Assembly: GCA_036250195.1 (NCBI GenBank)
Contig: JAVHZZ010000005.1
Coordinates: forward strand, 71,876,005-71,940,004
Direction of reading: 5' to 3'
DNA: 64,000 nt
Source: Mixophyes australis
Taxonomy: Eukaryota > Chordata > Amphibia > Anura > Limnodynastidae
This document shows, in pieces, positions 54,480-64,000 of this stretch (position 1 is its first letter; every line of letters begins with the position of its first letter). Below the pieces are notes generated by a model. That model had not been told where the DNA came from, searched no databases, and was given only the letters and a program-made list of their open reading frames with translations. The translations under genes and the position numbers were made by a program.

Positions 54480-54740
54480 AGGAAGGAACACATACCTCAG
54501 TTTGAAATTTCAAGGCTTTATTAGGGCATCTTTTTCCACCTGCTTTTCCTTGTGATGGGAGTGGAATCTTTTTACTTTGGTATTTTGACTCATATATATC
54601 TGTGGGATCCCGGATACTTTGTGATACAGACTGAGATAATCTGCCACTTTCTTGTTCTTTTCTATCACGTGAAGTGCGGAAAGGGTCTTTAGATTGATTT
54701 CTGACCATGATACGATTGTTGATATTTCTGCAATCATGTT
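54480..54740 (-). pseudogene. DIRS RNase H / linker remnant
   Basis: The open segment contains IVSWSEINLKTLSALHVIEK then NKKVADYLS, the end-of-RNase-H pattern (SA.HI.G..N.VADYLSR) of DIRS elements. It continues with GIPQIYMSQNTKVKRFHSHH, resembling the PQIDLMAS..N.K...FFSR linker. Frame breaks flank it. Confidence 0.75.
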
Positions 54741-55279
54741 ATTGCTCTTGATGCTTCTGGGTCTGTTTATGAAGACTACAACTGTTTAATTGTCTAAAAA
54801 TATCCTTTGATGTTTGTGTTGAGGCATAAAATATTACCAGTATATTGCAAGCCACACCGCTCTTACTTCCAGGTTGCTAGTTTGTAGTCTATTTTGCTTT
54901 TTATGCCATACACCTTGTACTACGTCTATGCTCTGGTTAAGTCTTAGAGGCTGGTCCAGGGATTCCAGATAGTGATCCCATTCTCTGAGTTCCTCATGTA
55001 CCAGCTCACCCAAGGGAGAATATAAGAATACCTATGGTTCAGGAAAACATTCCTAAGAGCCTGAGACATTCCTTCACTGAAGACTTCTGTTGATATTGAT
55101 TAGATAAGCCAGTTGTTTAATCTTTTTGGATTCTGTCTCGTGACCCAAAGGCTTTGTCTCTTGCTCTATCTATATGTATTTTCAGAAATTGCAGCTGTTG
55201 AGATGACTTTTGCTGAAGTTTACGATGCAGTCATGTGCCTGTAAAAAATGTAAGGATCTTGAGTGTCTTGGTTTTGGCA

Positions 55280-56253
55280 CTGTGTTTTCACTTTCCTATT
55301 ACCAGAATATCATCCAGATAAGGCAAAACTGCAAGTCCCTTTACCAGTACCTTTCAAATTGTACATGGAGATGTTGAGAGGCCAAATGGCATACACATAA
55401 ACTGGAAGTGGTGTCCCACAGTGAAGAATATGTGGAAACAATGATGTTAAGCTGCATTTGGAATATGAAGGTAGGGTTTACCTTACTGGGTCCGGCACTT
55501 GGTGCTGCTGTGCCTCTTCCTTTTGATGTTTCATCCTGTGTATTTGACCTTTGTCTGTTCTGACCATTCTCCTGCTTGCTGATTTTTCTAACATGATATG
55601 ATTTGGCTCCGGCTTGTTAACCTATGTCCTTGTCCCTGTCCCTTGTCCCTGTCACCAGCATGCCATACCTGGAGACAAGGCAGAGTCCCGTGAACTGTTA
55701 ACCTAACATGGTTTGTCCCGGAGAACATTTACTCATTTTTTGGCCTTACTTTCCTTAATGACTCGAGCCCTGCGTCTCTATCTTTGTCAGCACTAATCCA
55801 GGTTGGTGGTCAAGAATCCACTATCCGTTTAAATTGTGACAGTAGGCATTCTGTAAATCTATTGATGCCAACAATTCTCCTTCTTCTACTGCTCTAAGAA
55901 CGGAGTTTACAGACTCCATGCAGAAGTGTTTTGTTTTTAGAAGCTGATTGAATCTTTTCAGATCTAGAATTGTATGAAACCCTCTTGACTGCTTTTGGAA
56001 AGAGTATGGAGAGTTTGGTGTAAAAACCGGTTTCATTTTGATTGGTAGCTACTAGAATACCTACCTGTACCTCCAAGGTTTGCAGACTGCTGCATAATGC
56101 TTCCATCTGCACTGGAGATTGTGGGCTCTGTGATTTTACAAAAAAATTTTTTTTCTTGAGCACTCTCTGAAACTCTATATTGTACCCATTGTTTACAATG
56201 TCCTGGACCCAGCGGTCATGTGTATTAAGGGTCCAAGCCTTCACATACCTCAA
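55280..56253 (-). pseudogene. DIRS-type reverse transcriptase remnant, split by an insertion
   Basis: Minus-strand segments include VNNGYNIEFQRVL, then TGFYTKL, ILDLKRFNQLLKTKHFCMES (the conserved RT block of DIRS polymerases), LLASIDLQNAY, and, after the insertion, HFQFMCMPFGLSTSP and the catalytic LPYLDDILV (codons at 55303-55326). The reading LASIDLQNAY continues as LHIPN only if the 366 bp at 55476-55841 are ignored. Additional stops and frameshifts exist, so it is inactive. Confidence 0.85.
55476..55841. mobile_element. 366-bp insertion in the DIRS RT with 5-bp target duplication
   Basis: GTAGG occurs on both sides (55471-55475 and 55842-55846), and the RT reading resumes across it. On the minus strand the insert starts TGTCACAATTTAAACGG and ends GGTAAAC. 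A 5-bp duplication and a TG start suggest an LTR-type element or solo LTR, but the far end lacks the expected CA. It includes a right-end fragment of the 37.1-kb MITE family near 55690-55772. Confidence 0.75.
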
Positions 56254-56270
56254 AGTCCTGGTTGTTGGAG

Positions 56271-57290
56271 GCTGGCTTAGTGTGAGGCTACATGATGCGG
56301 TTGTTGGACTTTTGAGATTAACTCACAGCAACATTCACAATCTATCTTCCCCTCTGACTATTACAGACTTTTACCTTTTTGCTACCTTGCAGATTTTATT
56401 ACCATTTGTTGCTCTTGTGTGTTTGGTTAACATATGTTATTCTATGCCTTGTGTAATTATGTTAATAGTGAAATTGTTAATATAATCTAGACAGGCTATT
56501 CTTAAATGTCGCCAGATGGGTTGTAAGTAAATTAGGAATATGAGTGGAAGAGACGTCTGGGTTAAATGATTAGCGTACACATGGATAATGTTATAAATAA
56601 TGTTAAACTTTATAATGTTCTAAAGTTTATCATGCTTAGCCAACAATGTAATTGTTCCAACAGGGATTCGGCACCATTTCCACAGGGAATCAATGGTCCC
56701 CAACCACTGTGGGGGAGGACACCTAGGGAGTTGGTCTTATCACCTGTCCATATATCATAGCCAGGATATATATATATACTGCTCCCAGTCCACCCTCTTC
56801 TAGCACCACCATCATGAGAATATTGAGGGAAATATAACCTGTGATTGGGAATTGGAAGTGTGTGTGCGCCTTGGTGACTAGGTATAGACAATGACCGTGA
56901 TTTGATAGGACTCAGTGGCTTTGTCACTTTGTGTAACTGTCAAAAGTGGACAATCATTGCGCTGGCACTACCTTGCACTATTAGACTGAACAGCCAGGAA
57001 CTTGGAAGAGTCATTGGAGCACCCTGTAATTGTGTGCTTACCTCTGTGTGAATGCTTGCATCCACCTGGTGAACTGTATATTCGAATAACCTGTAATGTC
57101 GTTACCCAATAAAGCTGTGTTTTGGTCATCAGATCATCAGATGAGTTCTCCCCAAAGAAATCTATAGATTCCTCTTGTAAATGTATTACCTGTCAGATCC
57201 TGGCATTAAGAGATGTCGTTGGCTAGGCATACCGGGAAGCTGTTCTCTGTTCTGCATTCTTGTTATGTATATTATGCATAGTAAACATGT
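56271..57290 (+). other. LTR-like or promoter-like stretch, not assigned
   Basis: A TATATATATACTGCTCCC element at 56766 is followed 340 bp downstream by CAATAAAGCTGTGTTTTGGT at 57109. A TATA box and AATAAA spaced like this resemble U3-R of a retroviral-type LTR, but TG...CA ends, a primer site and coding domains are all missing. Low confidence. Confidence 0.3.
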
Positions 57291-57295
57291 TGAGC

Positions 57296-57425
57296 CTGAT
57301 TCATTAAGGAAAGGAAATTAGTAACTTTGAACCTTGGCAAAACCATGTTGCAATGCAAGGGGTGCAAATGAGTTTATTATTTTGCACATAAGGAAAATAA
57401 TACTGGTTGTTTTCCAGCTCCATAT
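57296..57425. repeat. Left-half copy of the GCCTGATTCATTAAGG MITE family
   Basis: AGCCTGATTCATTAAGGAAA, then CTTTGAACCTTGGCAAAACC and TTTATTATTTTGCACATAAG match the 37.1-kb element; the copy breaks off near 57425. Confidence 0.8.
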
Positions 57426-58032
57426 GGCAGACTGTGTTCAGTCCTCAGCAATGCAGATGTTACCGCGTGCAGACTCTTTCCTCCTTGATCGCTGACCTGG
57501 ATATGATATCACACTCTGATGATTAGCCCCGACTTGCACTTTTCAAATTTAAAATGCCAACCTTACCGCATCTACTAACCTTTGTCCCATGGACTGATCC
57601 ATCTGGAAGAACAATATAAGCCCGTATACCAGCAGAAAATAAAAATAAATTACTGCTCTGCCACTGGTGTACTCATCTTTGAAGAAATAGAAAAAAGACA
57701 AGGAAGGAAAACAGTTGTCACACTATGTACCTCCCGGGGTAACATTTTTTCTGTTTTTGACTAAGGATTAACCCATTTGTGTTGGCTGCCATGGAGCCTG
57801 AAAAGGAAATTGTAATCTACACAACTCCTTAGCAGACACTCTGTGCTCCTGAAAACCAATAGGCACAGGGCTAACGTTTGTTATATCAAAATAATTTCTC
57901 TTAATCCTCCTTCTAATTTCACAGGGCTAAATTCATTTTGCAAATTCCAATTTCTAACTGTGAGGATTCAACAGTTTTATCATCAGTTATGGTCCAGAGA
58001 CACTAGACTGTTTACACTTGGCCCAGAGACAT
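57426..58032. other. No recognisable gene or repeat
   Basis: Nothing recognised. Confidence 0.4.
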
Positions 58033-58208
58033 GGGGCTAGATTTACTAAGCGGCAGGTTTGAAAAAGTGGGGATGTTGCCTATAGCAACCAATCAGATTC
58101 TAGCTATCATTTTGTAGAAGGTACTAAATAAATGAAAGCTAGAATCTGATTGGTTGCTATAGGCAACATCCCCACTTTTTCAAACCCGCAGCTTAGTAAA
58201 TCTAGCCC
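58033..58208. mobile_element. Palindromic MITE (GCTAGATTTACTAAG family), copy 2
   Basis: GGGCTAGATTTACTAAGCGG mirrors GCAGCTTAGTAAATCTAGCC. The arms contain AAGTGGGGATGTTGCCTATA and AACCAATCAGATTCTAGC. Arms are near-perfect, with a ~25-bp centre. ATG/CAT flanks extend the symmetry by a few bases. Confidence 0.94.
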
Positions 58209-60195
58209 ATGGTGACATTTACACTTTTGATGAAAAAATATAATTCATGCATCTGAAGCTAAACGAAATAAAACAAACATAATGTATTCATCTTTTAGGA
58301 GCAATGACTATATCTTGCCTAAGTTATTGGGAAAAAATAAAAATATAGAGACTTATTAAATAAAGTGAAATAGTCAGAGCCCACAGGGCTAAAGTCATTC
58401 GTTCATGATGTTGACACCAAGCCCCTATCATTTCACGATTGTGATATTGGTGAACATTCACACCGATTATAGCTACACTATGAATTTCAATGAGACATAT
58501 GAAAAGACTTTGTTTGACATGGGTGGAATAAGACAGCTCATGCACAAAATTAGATATCTGCCATGTTAAGTAGAAGTAGCAGTAAAACTGTTTATTTTTA
58601 GACAGGATGAATAAGTTATAAAATCGATTTTCAAAGTTATCCTTTATGAAGACAAAGGTTCATTTAATATGACATCTAGAAATTCAAACTGCATAAAAAC
58701 CACTAACAATTGTAACAGAAAGCTTCACACACAAAAACTAATAACACAATTTCCACCATTTGGAAACACGAACATTCATTATAAAATACAGTGTTCAATG
58801 AAACTTTGATAGTTTAGTTTGTTCTTAATTTAGGGGGATGTTATTCCAAAAATGGCTGTTTTTACACAAAATTCATATAAGACTTCATTTTAGGAGACAC
58901 AATAATCTAACAGACCTCAAGAGGTGGAGATTGAGCCTATTTGGAGGAGTTCCCAATATTGTAGAAATGCAAATTCTTTTCAGCCACTCAAAACAGATTT
59001 TTACAACGATAATCAGAACTTAACCATTACTATAACAAAGTACATATTTCACTTAGCCTACGTATATTTCCTAATGGAAATGCATAAATAGATGCAAACA
59101 TTAACGATTCCGTAATTAAAAACTTAAAACATAAAATAACACTTGAAGTAAAACTCTGATGTCCTCTTACTGAATGAGTTATACAATACATAACTGAGAG
59201 TCAAATCAAAGTATTTCAAGAGACTCATTTTAAATGATCTTAGTCCCAACAGATTGTACAATGATATTTTTACTTTGCATATATGCGCATTTAAGTCCTG
59301 AATAAAAAATCTGAAGAGTATTGTGTGCAGCTTCTGTTCAAACTGTCCATGAAAACTCAGAATGGGGGCGAGCTCCTATATACAGTATGCATTGTGCAGT
59401 AAATTAGATATTGTTGCAAAGTAATATTCTGTGCAACAATATTGATAGATGGTTTATACATCACTCCTATTGTTTTGTAGAGGTTAAAAAAAGGTAAAAA
59501 TACGGCTATATAAATACAGAAAGTAAAACACTGTAATTTCGGCACATACACAGATACCAAGGCCAATATTGTCAGAAGTTTAGTAACATAGGAAACAGCA
59601 GCACCTGGAGGATACCCAGATGAACAGTGCAAAGTATACAAACTCTACTCATATAACACTCTGGTTAGAACAGAATCCCAGGCCATAATACTGCAACAAA
59701 CAATGCTAACATCTATGCTATACATCCTGAAAAACTAACCAATCAAACAGAAACTTTTAGATATATATATATATTAATATATATTAATATATTATAGTTT
59801 TTTAAGTACTGTACCTCTCAGACTTCATATCCAATCACTCAGGCATTTTATACATAAAATAAGATACTTTGCTGTGTAGTCCACCTTAAATATCAATCAG
59901 GGTTCTGTAGAACTAGACAAACTCTTTTTCAATTACTGGATAACTTAGAATATAAGGGTCTGTTTTCTTTTCCAAATGCTGTTTAATAAAACAGACTAGA
60001 ATGCACTGAAAGATTTTAGGCTGAGCAGATGTTAATAACAATTTCAGTTAAGCCCTCATACATTTTATGTGAAATGAAGATGCATTATATTCCATTATTA
60101 ACAATAGTGGGGAACAAGGTAAAGTAATCAGACCGTCAGTTTTAATGTATGATGCACAAGTAGATGCAAATATGAAATCTGCCATATGTGTGGTT
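58209..60195. other. Repeat-poor AT-rich stretch
   Basis: This is the longest interval in the window without any recognisable transposon, tandem array (except a short TATTAA run at 59762-59790) or credible ORF. The composition is compatible with a 3' UTR or intron, but nothing in the sequence proves transcription. Confidence 0.35.
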
Positions 60196-60199
60196 CATA

Positions 60200-61740
60200 A
60201 GCATTAAAGGAGGTAAGAGTGTCTACACAATCAGTCCCTCTCTTCCCCTTGTACCCTTCTAATCCTATTTACAGACATACATGATTTGAGAGCCAGGCCC
60301 GTCCAATTACCTGCCTGCTGTATTAACACATGCTCCAGACATTTATCAGAGCTGTCTCAGGGTGGGGCACAACTCCAAGGGTCAGGCAACAAAAGAGCCA
60401 CTTGCCAATGGAGGCACACTTAAAGGGAGGGGGCTGGTGAAGAAGTGAAGAGGTCACAAGCAAAGCCAAGGAGCCCAAATCTGGTGGAATTTATCGTCCT
60501 TATCGTGTAAATGGTGTGTGCTCTGTTCCATCTGGGCAATAAACCAGATATAGGAGTGTAGGGCCTGTTTCCATGACTTGGCCACCAAGCACCATGCTGC
60601 AGAAAGGATGTGGGAAGCTAATTCTGCAGATTATATGTCATCGTCAGTCAGGGGACAGCAGAAGAGAAAGGATCACGGGTCTTTCCGGACGGGACACGGA
60701 AGGAGGGAGAAGATGAGGGCCCTAACTTGGTCCCAAAAGAAGGTAATTTGTAGGGCAGGACCACCATATATGTAGAATAGAGCCTATTTTGCCACAATCT
60801 CGCCAGCATAATGGAGAGTTAGAGGGAAACATTTTAACAAGCTTGTCCGGGGCGAGGTACCTTCGATATTATACCTTATATGAGTTCTCTTTGACCAAGG
60901 TAGAGATGGAGCTGGTGGCAACCTGTTCTCTTGTAATGTTCCAATAATCCTCCTCGGGGGGGGGGGGGGTGGATCCCTTTCCTACTCCCTCTGGTGTCTC
61001 CCGTCGGGAGGCAAAAGGGAGTCAAGGGTTAAGCTGTAGATATAAGAAATCACACCTCTACTTAAGGGTGAGGAGAGATGCAAGGTTTCAAAGGGTGAAG
61101 TAGGGGTGGGGAGAGGTGCACGTCTGGGGAGAGAACCCACAAAGTGCCGCAGTTGTAAATACTCGTATAATTTAGGGTGGAGGCCTGGATACTTAGATCG
61201 CAGATCATACCAGGAGATAAAGGCACCTTGATATAGGAGATCTCCAACAAATCGGACACCAGAAGCAAACCAGGCACCAGAGAAAGCTGAGGAGAGCCCA
61301 GGAGGGAAGGTAGGATTTCCCCAGAGGGGCAGGATAGGAAGAGAGGAAGGCGGGATTTGTGATGGGGCTGGCAGGTCTCCCAGATCTTAGATAAGAAGGA
61401 CAGGGTGGGGCAATGGCCCGCAAGGGCCAATCTAGATTGTTTTGGGAGGCCCCATATGCAGGAAAGGAATGGAAGTTTGAGGTAGGGGGATTCAATGTCA
61501 ACCCACGACAGAGCCCGCTGGAGGAGCAAAGGAGGCCACAATCTGGCTACCAAATTCTATATTAGTCAATATTTTAGCATATAATTTGACGTCAGTATTA
61601 AGCAGGGAGATAGGGCGGTAACTAGCGCAGTCATAAACATCTTTACCTTCCTTATGAATTACTGAGATACAAGCCTCTAAGGAGTCACTGGACCAAGAAC
61701 CTCCAGCCAGGATTGAATTGAAGATAGTGTGCAAATGAAG
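60200..61740 (-). mobile_element. L1/Tx1-type LINE fragment with internal deletion
   Basis: On the minus strand a short RT segment is followed directly by the ORF2 C-terminal region and a 3' UTR-like tail. Most of the RT palm and thumb, including the catalytic FADD/YADD-type box, is missing between about 61570 and 61545. No A-rich tail or target duplication was defined at the left edge. Confidence 0.8.
60450..61740 (-). pseudogene. LINE ORF2 remnant: RT start joined to C-terminal domain
   Basis: The open stretch at 61498-61734 contains GKDVYDCASYRPISLLNTDV then KLYAKILTN, the conserved RT motif 1 of L1-type polymerases (YRPISLLNTD.K...KIL). The frame at 61062-61553 resumes with VARLWPPLLLQRALSWVDIE, a C-terminal segment normally several hundred residues later. 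A Cys motif CWRDCGKIGSILHIWWSCP (C-x3-C-x7-H-x4-C) lies at 60754-60808, equivalent to that of the copy at 8.57 kb. Frameshifts are present. Nonfunctional. Confidence 0.85.
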
Positions 61741-62063
61741 AACCAGAAGCCTAGCAAATAATTGTTAATTTTATATTAATAATTTGTAGGTAACTAGGCA
61801 TCAATTTATTTTAGAGTGCCCCAATCAGAGATTCATTGCTTAGCAGCAGACTATTGACTGATGAGTGAGAGGAATCACTAATTCAACATTTTGCTAGATT
61901 TGGGAAAAAGTGAATTGAGAGTTACCTGTGAACAATACCAGTTTTATCATTTGTAACTGGTGTGGCATAACAAAGTTAGGGATTGCCTCATAACTTTTAT
62001 TTGTTATGCCAGCCTCTCGTTATTAAATTATATTTTTGAGCTGTCTTAGCCAGTAGTAGAAGA
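61741..62063. other. AT-rich flank, nothing recognised
   Basis: Nothing recognised between the LINE fragment and the hAT-type element. Confidence 0.4.
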
Positions 62064-62524
62064 GACCTGGTCAGAGCCGGATTTAGACCTCATAGGGCCC
62101 TAGGCAGGATACTGTTTTTGGGGCCCCTCCCTGCAACAATCCATAGCACTATATTTTTGCAGCCTACCATATACCCCTATAGTTACGTAGAAGTGAAAGC
62201 ATGTGCCGCCGCATGCCTACCATATACCCCTATAGTTAAGTAGATATGAAAGTATGAAAGCATGTGCCGCCGCGCAGCGGCGGCACGCCGCCAAAGGAGG
62301 TGAGGGCGTGGCTTGCATCTTTGGGGGCGTACCTAACATGTGTAAAGAGCAAGGCCACCCTGCTGCAGAAAAAGGCACCCCTAAATAATTACCAAGCAGT
62401 CCCGTTTTTTTAAGTAGTTGGGTCAAAACAACATAATAAATATTGAAGTCAGGGCAGAAATACTTACTTAAGTTGTTTGCAAAAATAATACGCATAAATC
62501 CAAGTATGTGCTCTTGTCACTTTT

Positions 62525-63115
62525 GTCCCTCTATCATCACACTGTGCCCCTTCATTGTCACTTTTGCCCCTTCACAATATCACATGTGCCCTTTCACCAT
62601 CACCTCTGTGCCCATCACCATCACCACCTCTGTGCCAATCACCATCACCACCACTGTGCCAATCACCATCACCACCTCTGTGCCCATTACCACCTCTGTG
62701 CCCTTCACCATCACCACTTCTGTGCCAATCACCATCACCACCTCTGTGCCTCTTCACCATCACCACCTCTGTGCCCTTCACCATTACCACCTCTGTGCCA
62801 ATCACCATCACCAATTCTGTGCCCCTTCACCATCACCACCTCTGTGCCCTTCACCATCACCACCTCTGTGCCCATCACCACTTCTGTGCCAATCACCATC
62901 ACCACTTCTGTGCCAATCACCATCTCTGTGCCCTTCACCATCACCACCTCTGTGCCCTTCACCATCACAACTTCTGTGCCAATCACCATCTCTGTGCCCT
63001 TCACCACCTCTGTGCCCATCACCATCACCACTTCTGTGCCCCTTCACCATTACCACTTCTGTGCCCCTTCACCATCACCACTTCTGTGCCCCTTCACCAT
63101 CACCACTTCTGTCCC
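62525..63115. repeat. ~24-bp minisatellite (CTGTGCCCTTCACCATCACCACCT)
   Basis: More than twenty degenerate units of 18-25 bp, variants of CTGTGCCCTTCACCATCACCAC and CTGTGCCAATCACCATCACC. Because most units are a multiple of three and lack stop triplets, several overlapping frames stay open for up to 300 codons on both strands; none shows a domain. Confidence 0.95.
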
Positions 63116-63119
63116 TTGT

Positions 63120-63260
63120 TCTACTTACCTTTCTATTGCGCGCTGCTCCTCCTCCGTCAGTCCAGATGAAAAAAAAAAAAAAAAAAGAGAAAGTCACGTG
63201 ATCGCTCGTCGGGTCCCGGCAGCCTCTCCTCCTCTCTCTATCACTGAGAGGAGAAGAGGC
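63120..63260 (-). repeat. Inverted copy of the 5' block of the composite repeat
   Basis: On the minus strand: a GTCCTGGCAGCCTC block, GATCACGTGACTTTCTC, an A/T tract, then GAAAGGTAAGTAGAAC leading into GGCACAG minisatellite units, paralleling TCACGTGATCGCGG, purine tract, GATGTAAGTAAAAG and GGCACAG units at 30.6-30.8 kb. Within it GGGTCCCGGCAGCCTCTCCT and its inverse form a ~25-bp stem. Confidence 0.65.
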
Positions 63261-63285
63261 TGCCAGGACCCGATTCGCGGCACCC

Positions 63286-63378
63286 GACCCCCCCCTCCTC
63301 CGATTCGCGGCACCCCCCCCCTCCCCCGACTCGCGGCACCCCCCCCCCCCCCCCGCACGAGGGGGGGGGGGGTGCCGC
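63286..63378. repeat. Poly(C)/poly(G) tract pair with CGATTCGCGGCACC units
   Basis: Three units of C-run plus CGA(T/C)TCGCGGCACC are followed by a 12-13-nt G run and GTGCCGCGAGTCGGGG, so the C and G tracts are inverted and can pair. Homopolymer lengths in such tracts may be assembly-dependent. Confidence 0.85.
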
Positions 63379-63629
63379 GAGTCGGGGAAGGGGCCGAATT
63401 TTTTTATTTTTTTTTCATTTTTTTTTAAACTACTCCTGTCCCCCCCAGCTGTGCCCCCCCAGAGCCGCTAGGCCCTAGGCAGGTGCCTAGGTTGCCTAGC
63501 GGTAAATCCGGCCCTGGACCTGGTATACGTTGGTATGTAATACCACCACTTCTCCTACACTTAAATTCTCCATACCACCAATTATAAATTTCCACTTTGA
63601 CCACTGCTTTAAATACGAATTCTTTCTTT

Positions 63630-63891
63630 TTATTTATATCATATTACACTGCCCTGTACAGAGGATATGTAGTGATTCACACCAGTAGCTGCCCAATTGG
63701 AGCTTACAATTTAAATTTCCTACCACACACAAACAAATTAGGGTCCTGTTTGTCATAAGCCAATAAACCTACTAGTGTGTATTTTTGGACTGCGGGAGGT
63801 AAGCAAAGCAAACTCCATAGAGATAGGAAAATGGTCGGAATCAAACCTATGACCCCAGTACTGTTGGGCAGCAATGGTAACCACCGTGCCA
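63630..63891 (-). repeat. tRNA-headed SINE, copy D, diverged, with L2-like tail
   Basis: On the minus strand: GGCACGGTGGTTACCATTGC head, GGTTTGATTCC B-box-like segment, a body with GGTTTATTGGCTTATG, and a tail TTGTAAGCTCCAATTGGGCA then TGTACAGGGCAGTGTAATAT. More divergent than the copies at 35.7 and 44.5 kb and hence older. Confidence 0.8.
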
Positions 63892-64000
63892 CAACACTAA
63901 TTGTAAGGAAAGGATTCAATATTTAAATCTGATCTAAAGAGTGGTTAAAAATACATATAGAAAAATGGAATAGAATATGTGTGACCCCCGCTGATTGGCT

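Larger units (their letters stand above)
53650..56270 (-). mobile_element. Decayed DIRS-type retrotransposon (RT, RNase H, tyrosine recombinase)
   Basis: Minus-strand order from right to left: RT (56253-55280), RNase H with linker (about 54740-54480), then tyrosine recombinase N-terminal part (about 54090-53700). This RT-RH-YR order, and the lack of LTRs or integrase, match the DIRS group, which integrates by a tyrosine recombinase and leaves no target duplication. Each domain is broken. The terminal repeats and the recombinase C-terminal catalytic residues were not found. Confidence 0.8.
62072..63516. mobile_element. hAT-type non-autonomous element (1,445 bp), exact 8-bp target duplication
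   Basis: It starts CAGAGCCGGATTTAGACC and ends GGTAAATCCGGCCCTG, and is flanked by GACCTGGT at 62064-62071 and 63517-63524. The second terminal motif TAGGGCCCTAGGCAGG near the left is mirrored by AGGCCCTAGGCAGGTGCCTAG near the right. The interior holds a minisatellite, a block inverted relative to the composite repeat at 30.6 kb, and C/G tracts. No transposase. Confidence 0.95.

Noticed and set aside
56640..57150. Possible retroviral LTR with TATA and AATAAA
   Set aside because: No TG...CA ends, primer site, coding domains or second copy in the window; kept only as a low-confidence unassigned entry.
62443..63428. Long overlapping open frames (up to 306 codons) rich in Pro, His, Ser and Thr
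   Set aside because: They arise from a stop-free minisatellite whose unit is mostly a multiple of three; several frames are open together on both strands and none has a domain.

Overview
This window reads as intergenic or intronic DNA of a large, transposon-rich vertebrate genome, most likely an anuran amphibian. The evidence is the repeat content: L1/Tx1-type LINEs, a Gmr1-order Ty3/Gypsy element, a DIRS-type tyrosine-recombinase retrotransposon, Tc1 elements, hAT elements, a tRNA-headed SINE with an L2-like tail, and palindromic MITEs of a kind I associate from memory with frog genomes. There is no prokaryotic gene organisation and no host protein-coding gene I can support. The species is not determined.

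Layout. 1-3966: minus-strand 5' part of a decayed Gmr1-like retrotransposon (LTR, gag, protease, integrase, start of RT; the window edge cuts it). 4150-5690: long-inverted-repeat DNA element. 6830-7160: GC-rich repeat. 7800-9300: 3' end of an L1/Tx1 LINE. 10075-17336: complete hAT transposon with an exact 8-bp target duplication, an uninterrupted 998-codon BED-finger transposase (11313-14309), 5' tandem repeats, a 3' region made of decayed copies of its own coding sequence, and a 77-bp satellite. 17935-18884: foldback element related to the one at 4.2 kb. 19191-20354: Tc1 copy with internal deletion. 21-25.6 kb: tandem duplication, a palindromic MITE, TA microsatellites carrying a deletion derivative of the big hAT (24216-25008) and a second TIR element (25096-25514). 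30.6-32.2 kb: composite repeat with splice-like signals. 34.6-35.56 kb: second gag remnant with a SCAN-like capsid segment. 35.7, 39.0, 44.5 and 63.6 kb: SINE copies. 39.7-41.2 kb: Tc1 copy fused to half a MITE. 45.5, 49.0 and 62.1 kb: three hAT-type non-autonomous elements with exact 8-bp target duplications. 45.7 kb: 5' end of another hAT relative. 46.5-48.7 kb: TIR element with nested minisatellites. 53.65-56.27 kb: decayed DIRS element whose RT is split by a 366-bp insertion. 60.2-61.74 kb: second L1/Tx1 fragment, internally deleted.

The only gene that looks capable of making a product is the hAT transposase. Its element supplies terminal sequences that also bound the 793-bp derivative at 24.2 kb, so one encodes the enzyme and the other is a plausible passenger. 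The most unusual observation is that the 3' noncoding part of the autonomous element consists of degraded duplicates of its own transposase coding segments, and that the 77-bp satellite array appears to descend from one of them through intermediates still visible next to it. All other coding traces carry stops, frameshifts or deletions. Remaining stretches (25.6-27.4, 28-30, 32.6-34.1, 41.2-42.1, 43-44.5, 49.3-51.2, 52-53.6 and 58.2-60.2 kb) are AT-rich and show nothing I can name.
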